Assembly (NCBI GenBank): GCA_030626185.1 | Contig: DAOUPL010000009.1 | Location: forward strand, 1 to 19,562 | Direction of reading: 5' to 3' | Origin: a bacterium | GTDB taxonomy: Bacteria; Babelota; Babeliae; Babelales; Vermiphilaceae | DNA: 19,562 nt | Part shown: positions 14,016 through 19,562 of the stretch, piece after piece | Position numbering within the stretch: position 1 is the first letter of the stretch | Layout: each line of letters begins with the position of its first letter | Translations under genes and position numbers: made by a program | Notes under the pieces: generated by a model | The model's input: only the letters and a program-made list of their open reading frames with translations | The model's database searches: none | Told to the model about the DNA's origin: nothing

Positions 14016-15389
14016 GTGGGATGTTATTATTTTGTAACGATTAGTTGTATTTTTTTTACATCTCTTTTTGCGCAGCAAGAAAAACCGTTAGTAATAATAA
14101 GTTGTTCGTACAACGTAGAGCAATGGGTAGAAAAGCGTTTAGATTCAATTTTACGGCAAAAATACGCCAACTATCGTGTTGTTTGTGTTGATGACGCTTC
14201 TATCGATGGCACCGCACAAAAAATTGCGCAATATATTAAAAAACATAATTTATCTGCAACGTGGGAGCTGGTGGTGAGTAAAAAACGAACTCGAAAACTT
14301 GCGCATTGGTACCGTGAAATTCATCGTTGTAAAGATAACGAAATTGTGTTGCTTCTTGATGGTGATGATTGGTTGTTTGGTGACAATGTGTTTCAAATAA
14401 TTAATGAAATTTATTCTACGACTGATACCTGGTTTACGTACGGTCAGTACAAAAATGAACCAGTGTATGAGGCACAACGATGGGGCTTTAAAGAACGTGG
14501 TTACGCAAAGCCAATTCTCTCTAAGGTTGAAAAATTACACAATTATCGTAATCACATGTTTATTTTTATGCACCTACGCACTTTTTATACGGCACTGTTT
14601 AAAAAGATTAGATTACAAGATTTAATTACAAAAACCGTAGATGGTTTTGTAGATGATTTTTTTCCTGCAAGTAATGATCTTGCAATAGTGTTTCCTATGG
14701 TTGAGATGGCTTATGGGCATGTGACGTTTGTGCCAGATATTGTGTATGTACGCAATGTTTATTCTGATTTAGTTGGCTTTAAAATTGATAATCATTTGCA
14801 AATTTCAGGTAGTAGGGAGATTAGAAAAAAAGAAAAATATAAACCGTTAAAAAAAATATTTGGTGGTAAAAAATTATCAAAAAATATTGATGCGTTAGTG
14901 TTTGTTGATGATGCATCAGGCTTACTAAAAACATTGCACTCAGTTTATAAGTACGCATCAGAAATAAAAAAGATTGTGGTCGCGTACAATAAAGATAACT
15001 TAGAAAAAATTGATAAAGAGTTAATTTATAAATCAGTACAATCGTGTAGCAATGTTACGTTGGTGTCGTTTGATGAACAAAACAAAGATACTGTGGCTTC
15101 TTTTGTGCAAAAGCATTTAAGCGATTACGTGTTGTGTCTCAAAAGTTCGCAACAACTTACACAAAACATTAATCTCAAAAAATGTTATCGTTGGTTGACT
15201 CAAACACACGCTGATGGTTGGTTGCTTGGTGATGGTGTTGTACAAGGCAAAATACAGCTCGCAAAAGATGTTGTTTGTAGCAAGCCTGGTGTAAATCATG
15301 ACTTATGGCCAAAAATAATACGAAAAAAAAATGTTAGTCTAGTAACGCAAACAAAAAAAGATGTGCTATTTTTACTCAACAGAAAGTGA
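14016..15389 (+). CDS. GT2-family glycosyltransferase with extra C-terminal domain and signal peptide
   Basis: I chose GTG at 14016 because AGGGTGGG lies about 6 bp upstream and a signal peptide follows directly (YYFVTISCIFFTSLFA, about 4-19). The longer frame from a TTG at 13941 would give an unusual 25-residue polar prefix. The 457-aa product has a GT-A domain with LVIISCSYN, VDDASIDGT (58-66) and LDGDDWL (114-120), then RTFYTALF, matching the two transferases upstream. After about residue 285 it has the same second region as the 11088 product (DALVFVDDASGLLKTLHSVY, then IKKIVVAYNKDN). The three probably arose by duplication. The end overlaps the convergent gene by 18 bases. Confidence 0.85.
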   Translation: MGCYYFVTISCIFFTSLFAQQEKPLVIISCSYNVEQWVEKRLDSILRQKYANYRVVCVDDASIDGTAQKIAQYIKKHNLSATWELVVSKKRTRKLAHWYREIHRCKDNEIVLLLDGDDWLFGDNVFQIINEIYSTTDTWFTYGQYKNEPVYEAQRWGFKERGYAKPILSKVEKLHNYRNHMFIFMHLRTFYTALFKKIRLQDLITKTVDGFVDDFFPASNDLAIVFPMVEMAYGHVTFVPDIVYVRNVYSDLVGFKIDNHLQISGSREIRKKEKYKPLKKIFGGKKLSKNIDALVFVDDASGLLKTLHSVYKYASEIKKIVVAYNKDNLEKIDKELIYKSVQSCSNVTLVSFDEQNKDTVASFVQKHLSDYVLCLKSSQQLTQNINLKKCYRWLTQTHADGWLLGDGVVQGKIQLAKDVVCSKPGVNHDLWPKIIRKKNVSLVTQTKKDVLFLLNRK

Positions 15390-16376
15390 AAATAGTTGTC
15401 CTCGCAGTACTAGTTGAGTGATGTACACAGCAGCTTGTTGTGCTGCTGTCACATTTTTTCTAAAAAAGCATTCAGGAGCTTTTGCTATAAGATTGATAAA
15501 AGAATCGATTTCGCCTTCTTTAATTTTATAATTGTTTAATGTGTTAGATAGTGTGCTTGTTAGTGAGTTTGATGGCAACATTACTTTTATACGACAATAA
15601 TAATCGTTTCTTTTTGTGTTGACTGCCTCTAGTGATGCAATAACATTGTCTTGACGGTCAATAATTTTTGCAATTGGAGCATGACGATCATTTAATGTCC
15701 ACTTTTGAGTATCTAATGTTTGACAAATGTCGTAACGAGTCCAACAAAGTGCTGCTTTGTAGCGATAGTTATTGTTGTAAGAAAGTTTGGTAAAGACATA
15801 TAAAAGTTCTTTTGTTTCTTGCGATAACTGAATTTCTGGATCATGTAAAAATGATGCAGCAAGCGGTAACGGTTGTTCGTTATAGCAAAATACAGAATTG
15901 ATTGTCATAGTTGCAAAAGTAAAGATAAGAGCGCAATAACATGAGTTAAAAATTTGTATTTCGCGCGGACTACGTTTATTTATAAATGAGCGAGTTTTTG
16001 AATATAAAATTAAAATCTTTTTAATCTCCATGATATTGTTTTTTTCTAACAAACGATTCGAGCTAGTTCCTGGGCATATCCCGCTATATGAATTTGGTAA
16101 TTTATATAGTTCTTTATTATTTGTAAGATAAACACAATATTGGTGAAAATTACGAGGTTTGGTCGTTTTTAGATAAGTAAGATATTCATCAACTGCTTTG
16201 TGCCCAGTAAGATAGCGCCATGTTTGTAGTTTGCATTCACGTGATATTTTATGAAAAGCATAAATTGTATCCTTTGGGATAACAGCATAATAATTTTCAG
16301 GGATAATGCTTGCATTTGCAAGTGTCGATATGAGTAGAATAAATAATAAGTAGTGAAATTTAATTATATGTTTCAT
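15372..16376 (-). CDS. Secreted or membrane protein of unknown function
   Basis: I do not recognise this 334-aa protein. I use ATG at 16376 rather than a TTG three codons earlier. Residues 1-23 are a signal peptide (YLLFILLISTLANA). A second hydrophobic stretch at about 143-165 (CYCALIFTFATMTINSVFCY) could be a membrane span. The rest is mixed, with ten or so Cys residues, more than usual for a cytosolic protein, and a helical C-terminal third. No Shine-Dalgarno site is visible. It interrupts the glycan island on the opposite strand, its 3' end overlaps the GT2 gene by 18 bases, and it is divergent from the methyltransferase gene. Confidence 0.6.
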   Translation of the reverse strand: MKHIIKFHYLLFILLISTLANASIIPENYYAVIPKDTIYAFHKISRECKLQTWRYLTGHKAVDEYLTYLKTTKPRNFHQYCVYLTNNKELYKLPNSYSGICPGTSSNRLLEKNNIMEIKKILILYSKTRSFINKRSPREIQIFNSCYCALIFTFATMTINSVFCYNEQPLPLAASFLHDPEIQLSQETKELLYVFTKLSYNNNYRYKAALCWTRYDICQTLDTQKWTLNDRHAPIAKIIDRQDNVIASLEAVNTKRNDYYCRIKVMLPSNSLTSTLSNTLNNYKIKEGEIDSFINLIAKAPECFFRKNVTAAQQAAVYITQLVLRGQLFSLSVE

Positions 16377-16442
16377 GTAATACAATGTTGTTTAAAGAAT
16401 AAAAAATGTTATTTAAAGAGTACGTAATTTATCTATTTTGTC

Positions 16443-16448
16443 TATAAT
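16443..16448 (+). promoter_or_regulatory. -10 box for the methyltransferase operon
   Basis: A perfect TATAAT sits 23 bp before the GTG start. The -35 region is poor. The leader would carry AGGGGTGG as the ribosome-binding site. Confidence 0.4.
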
Positions 16449-16470
16449 TTTTCTTATAGGGGTGGCACTA

Positions 16471-17385
16471 GTGAATAAAAAAATAATAAATATGTTTGTA
16501 GTCTTATTTTTAAATATAACGCTTACAGCAAATCAATATGGCTATCTTGATTTACAAAAACTTGGGCAAGAACAATATCAAGATATTATTATTAACGGTA
16601 AAGTTGTCAGCACTGGAGTGCGTGATTGTGCATCGCGTTACGAAGCACTAAAACAAGTACTAGATTTATATGAGCGACCATTTACAGTGCTTGATATTGG
16701 TGCAAGTCAAGGTTATTTTGCCTTGCGCATAGCGCATGATTATCCTCATGCAACGTGTGTCATGATTGAGGGAAATTATAGTAAAAAATGGCGTATTGCA
16801 GATCAGTTACAAGATATTTGTCGATTAAATACAGATTATGATAATATTATTTTTCTTAAAAAGAAGATTAGCGCTGCTGATTTGCAACGATTAGGCGAAT
16901 GTGAACACTTTGATGTTGTGTTATGTTTTAATGTAATTCATCATATGAAGCGTGAGTGGCAAAAAGCATTATCAGCACTTTTTACACTCGGTGATAATAT
17001 TATTATAGAAACACCACCGGCTAATGATCGTATTGCACGTGGTAATAAAGTTGTTGCTGGTATTGAACGCGAACTTAAAAGACGCAATGGTATAATTATT
17101 GCAAAAACACCACGACATACATCAAAAACAAATGGATCAATGTTTTGGTTTGAACAACAAAAACATAAACTTTATCGTACTGATTGGCATAATGCTTTAT
17201 TAACAACACCAATACAATTACAAATTTCTTATCAATATAAACAAGTTAATAATGCACTAGATCAAACAATGAAAGATTGGTATATGGGGATTAAACGTAT
17301 AACCTTTAACGCATTAAGTGGAAGTTATCCAACTAAAAATATGATTCCTGATGAGATAACTATTATTGATCGGTGCCGGTATTAA
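16471..17385 (+). CDS. SAM-dependent class I methyltransferase with signal peptide
   Basis: GTG at 16471 is preferred over a TTG at 16438 that abuts the -10 box, because AGGGGTGG lies just upstream and a signal peptide follows (MFVVLFLNITLTA, 8-20). The 304-aa protein has SAM motif I VLDIGASQGYF (73-83), the acidic ribose-binding E100 at the end of CVMIE, and motif IV FDVVLCFNVIHHM (147-159). The N-terminus (YQDIIINGKVVSTGVRDCASRYEAL) looks like that of methyltransferases acting on sugars or lipids. Its C-terminal block GIKRITFNALSG recurs in the next gene. A probable role is methylation of the glycan built by the neighbouring transferases. The substrate is unknown. Confidence 0.82.
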   Translation: MNKKIINMFVVLFLNITLTANQYGYLDLQKLGQEQYQDIIINGKVVSTGVRDCASRYEALKQVLDLYERPFTVLDIGASQGYFALRIAHDYPHATCVMIEGNYSKKWRIADQLQDICRLNTDYDNIIFLKKKISAADLQRLGECEHFDVVLCFNVIHHMKREWQKALSALFTLGDNIIIETPPANDRIARGNKVVAGIERELKRRNGIIIAKTPRHTSKTNGSMFWFEQQKHKLYRTDWHNALLTTPIQLQISYQYKQVNNALDQTMKDWYMGIKRITFNALSGSYPTKNMIPDEITIIDRCRY

Positions 17386-17388
17386 TGT

Positions 17389-18351
17389 ATGTTGTATAAA
17401 TTATTAGTAAGTTGTTTGTTTTTTTGTAGTGCACATGCATGGTTAGATGAAGCTTGTACATTTTTAGATCAGTATAAGCGTGATGTTACCGTTATGATTA
17501 TTGGTAGTATTAATCAGCAACAACATGATGCATTGCAAGAGCACTTTGTTGTTAAAGACAGCACTTTGGTGCTTTGGGATACAAAGCAAGAGCAAGAACG
17601 TGATTTTTTATCAAAGAGCAACGTATTGTTGTTACAAGCTGTATGCACACAAGAACACATGCAACGTTTTGCTGACTGTGAACATGTTGATTTATTAGTA
17701 ATTCCAGACATTTCAATTGTACCTTTTGATGTTGTTGATGCACTAGGTTTATTAGCTATTGCGGCATCGTATGTTTTTATTGGTGGTGATCATGATTTTA
17801 TTATTCGTGTAAAAAATCGTTACAGCAAAAATTCGTACGTGTGTCATGGATACACAGATAATTGTATCTGTTTATCACTACATGCGGCAAAAAAAACGTT
17901 ACGACGACATTATTGGATTGTACCAACACAGAAAAGATTACACGATGTGTTAAGTTCATTTTCAGTAAAAAAAATTTATTCAAATGCAAGAAAAACAAGT
18001 ACTCCATGGAAAAGTGGTATTAATCTTTTAACCTTTTTGATGCTTAGTGGCGTGGTACCAGATCTTATGATAATTCGAGAACAAATTATTTGGTGGTCTA
18101 AAATTCCACACAATGATTTTACGTTGTGGAATTTTGTTATTCGTGGTAATTATTTGTGTGCAACAGATCGGAATGATTCGCGTTGGTATCTTGATCAACC
18201 TACATGTCTTACCTATGCATTACAATGTTTTGAAAGTTATGTTAATACTAGAAAATATGAAAGATTTAATTTGTTTTGTTTGTATCGTAGTAAACTTGAA
18301 AAAATAGTTCAGTTTACTAGATGTAATTTTGGTCAAGAAATTGATGAGTGA
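17389..18351 (+). CDS. Degenerate relative of the upstream methyltransferase, with signal peptide
   Basis: The 320-aa product has a signal peptide (1-17, LLVSCLFFCSAHA). It has the layout of the preceding protein: VTVMIIGS where motif I should be, ADCEHVDLLVIPDIS matching GECEHFDVVLCFNVIHH, and GINLLTFLMLSG (210-221) matching GIKRITFNALSG. The Gly-rich SAM loop is missing, so methyltransferase activity is unlikely. It continues past the end of its relative with HNDFTLWNFVIRGNYLCATD (241-260), which loosely recalls a kinase-like HxD...N catalytic loop, but I would not call it a kinase. It starts 4 bp after the methyltransferase stop and overlaps the next gene by one base. A partner or regulatory subunit of the methyltransferase is possible. 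Confidence 0.6.
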   Translation: MLYKLLVSCLFFCSAHAWLDEACTFLDQYKRDVTVMIIGSINQQQHDALQEHFVVKDSTLVLWDTKQEQERDFLSKSNVLLLQAVCTQEHMQRFADCEHVDLLVIPDISIVPFDVVDALGLLAIAASYVFIGGDHDFIIRVKNRYSKNSYVCHGYTDNCICLSLHAAKKTLRRHYWIVPTQKRLHDVLSSFSVKKIYSNARKTSTPWKSGINLLTFLMLSGVVPDLMIIREQIIWWSKIPHNDFTLWNFVIRGNYLCATDRNDSRWYLDQPTCLTYALQCFESYVNTRKYERFNLFCLYRSKLEKIVQFTRCNFGQEIDE

Positions 18352-19358
18352 TGATGACAAAAAAGATAGTATGGTTATTTTGCTTTTTTACTTTTTTAAG
18401 CAATGCAAATAACGCTATTACATTTGCACTCAATGGTGGACGTTGTGGCGATTGTTTACTTAATTATATTAAAGCAAAATGGGTAGCATGGAAATATGAC
18501 TTTACGTTATATATCGAAAAATTTCCGCACGCGCAAAAATTTGTGTTGTGCCAACAAGAGCATCATAATTTTCGTCGATTGAGAAGACGTTTCAACAAAT
18601 TGGTTAAGTTGACTTCTGACTATCATTTATCACGTAATACGTTTTGTAAAACTTTTTTTACGAGCTCATTTTATTTTTGTGCAGAAGATTGGGGATGTGT
18701 TCATGATATTCACACGTGGCATGGTTTGTATAATAATTTAGAATTTCGGCAATTAATACGTAAACTTGTAGTGCCCGTTGATAATTATGAACAGATGGTT
18801 TTGCCAAAAGATTGTTTAACAGTAGCTGTGCATGTGCGTAAAGGGTGTGGACCAGATCCTGGTGTATCTTCACAAGGGATATTAAAAGAATATAAAAAAC
18901 GTGGCAACATTGTTGCATCAGATAAATCACATCCATTAAAATTTCCACCAGATCATTTTTATATCGATAGTTTACGTTTATTGCTTGAACATGTTGGTGA
19001 TGAGCGTGTTTTTGTACAAATTTTTACTGATTATAATGATCAACAAAAAATTATTGATCATTACAAGCAACAAGTAAACGATGAACGCGTTATTTTTGCC
19101 GATGCGATAAATAATAATTTTATAGCAGATATGTTTGATATGAGCTTATTTGACTGTCTTATTCGTCCTGATTCATCGTTTTCTAAAATATCAGAACTGG
19201 TTGGTGATCATACAATTGTTATGTGTCCATTGCAATCGAAATGGAAAAATAATACGTTGTATATTACAGAAATTAGATTAAAAGATAAAGAGAGTATGTT
19301 TACTTATAAAAAGGAAGAAAACAATGAAGAAGTTACTTTTGTTAACATTACTTGTTAG
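18351..19358 (+). CDS. GT11-like (alpha-1,2-fucosyltransferase-like) glycosyltransferase with signal peptide
   Basis: The ATG at 18351 overlaps the previous stop (TGATG). Residues 1-20 are a signal peptide (KIVWLFCFFTFLSNA). NGGRCGDCLLNYIKAKW (28-44) resembles the N-terminal donor motif GGLGNQ-x-x-QYA-x-AK of GT11 enzymes. VAVHVRKGCGPD (158-169) corresponds to the HxRRGD motif that binds GDP-fucose, with His161 and Arg163 kept but Asp shifted by an insertion. DCLIRPDSSFSKISEL (268-283) matches the NSTFSWW region. Together these suggest transfer of fucose or a related deoxysugar to a glycan. The changed HxRRGD makes the donor uncertain. The gene overlaps the next by 35 bases. Confidence 0.65.
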   Translation: MMTKKIVWLFCFFTFLSNANNAITFALNGGRCGDCLLNYIKAKWVAWKYDFTLYIEKFPHAQKFVLCQQEHHNFRRLRRRFNKLVKLTSDYHLSRNTFCKTFFTSSFYFCAEDWGCVHDIHTWHGLYNNLEFRQLIRKLVVPVDNYEQMVLPKDCLTVAVHVRKGCGPDPGVSSQGILKEYKKRGNIVASDKSHPLKFPPDHFYIDSLRLLLEHVGDERVFVQIFTDYNDQQKIIDHYKQQVNDERVIFADAINNNFIADMFDMSLFDCLIRPDSSFSKISELVGDHTIVMCPLQSKWKNNTLYITEIRLKDKESMFTYKKEENNEEVTFVNITC

Positions 19359-19562
19359 CACAATAATTGTTCAAGCAGAAACACAACAAGAAGTTACAAC
19401 GCAAATAGAACAAACAGAAATGCAACAAACGCAATCACAAAAAGCTGCAGTAATTAATGAGATCAAATTACAACTTAGTGGATGGGCAATTTCACAAGAA
19501 TTATTTGATTGGATTTGCCAAAACTTTCCTCAAGGAAGTGTAATTGTTGAGTGTGGCAGCGG
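19324..19562 (+). CDS. Start of an exported protein, probable methyltransferase (partial)
   Basis: ATG at 19324 has AAGGAAG about 7 bp upstream. The 79 visible residues begin with a signal peptide (KLLLLTLLVSTIIVQA, cut near residue 18), then a Gln/Thr-rich stretch, then helices (ELFDWICQNFPQGS) and VIVECGSG at the window edge. VIVECGSG looks like SAM motif I of a class I methyltransferase, but the window ends before this can be tested. It extends the operon that begins at 16471 and overlaps the fucosyltransferase-like gene by 35 bases in another frame. Confidence 0.65.
   Translation, partial: MKKLLLLTLLVSTIIVQAETQQEVTTQIEQTEMQQTQSQKAAVINEIKLQLSGWAISQELFDWICQNFPQGSVIVECGS

Noticed and set aside
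16438..16470. N-terminal extension of the methyltransferase from a TTG start
   Set aside because: The TTG precedes the -10 box; GTG at 16471 has AGGGGTGG upstream.
17389..18351. Kinase call from the HND...N pattern in the degenerate methyltransferase relative
   Set aside because: No glycine loop, no DFG-like metal motif in the right place, and the rest of the protein aligns with the methyltransferase.
1..19562. tRNA, rRNA or CRISPR array
   Set aside because: I saw no GTTC-type T-loop with matching stems, no rRNA-like stretch and no regularly spaced direct repeats on either strand. A tRNAscan-SE or Infernal run could still reveal something.

Overview
The window (19.6 kb, AT-rich) looks like part of a small-genome, host-associated Gram-negative bacterium. 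The best guess is the Candidatus Dependentiae (TM6) group or a similar intracellular symbiont of protists. That guess rests on the mix of genes: ordinary housekeeping genes, very many short proteins with Sec signal peptides, and eukaryote-like domains (a Skp1/BTB-like fold and an ankyrin protein ending in a prenylation-type CaaX box). No rRNA or tRNA gene is present to confirm the taxon.

Region 1 (1-555) is the right end of an IS200/IS605-type insertion sequence: the 3' end of tnpA on the + strand, then a GC-rich end hairpin. It lies at the 3' end of a minus-strand gene for a secreted Skp1/BTB-like protein. About the last 40 residues of that protein are now read through IS DNA.

Region 2 (592-5373) is a minus-strand housekeeping run, in transcription order rpsF (with a long acidic/basic tail), rpsR, typA/bipA, a small secreted or membrane orphan, truA, and a membrane-anchored GNAT acetyltransferase. 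The last genes overlap. A 227-bp leader with several hairpins precedes rpsF.

Region 3 (5374-7386) is a LexA/CI-like repressor divergent from rnhB. A 34-bp dyad in the shared promoter overlaps the probable -10 boxes of both genes and suggests autoregulation. rnhB overlaps a HAS-barrel-type protein that resembles a family known mainly from cyanobacteria.

Region 4 (7383-9188) holds two divergent genes for secreted proteins: one orphan with a weak ankyrin-like C-terminus, and one ankyrin protein ending in Cys-Val-Met-Met.

Region 5 (9218-19562, continuing beyond the window) is a glycan-modification island. It contains a GT32/Och1-like transferase, three related GT2 transferases, UDP-glucose 6-dehydrogenase, a SAM methyltransferase, a degenerate relative of that methyltransferase, a GT11-like fucosyltransferase and the start of another possible methyltransferase. 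Almost every product, including the NAD-dependent dehydrogenase, begins with a signal-peptide-like segment. These enzymes need nucleotide sugars, NAD or SAM, which are not normally present in a periplasm. The most interesting hypothesis from this window is therefore a set of exported glycan-building enzymes that act in, or use cofactors of, a host cell. The alternative is that the hydrophobic N-termini are anchors and the enzymes stay on the cytoplasmic face.
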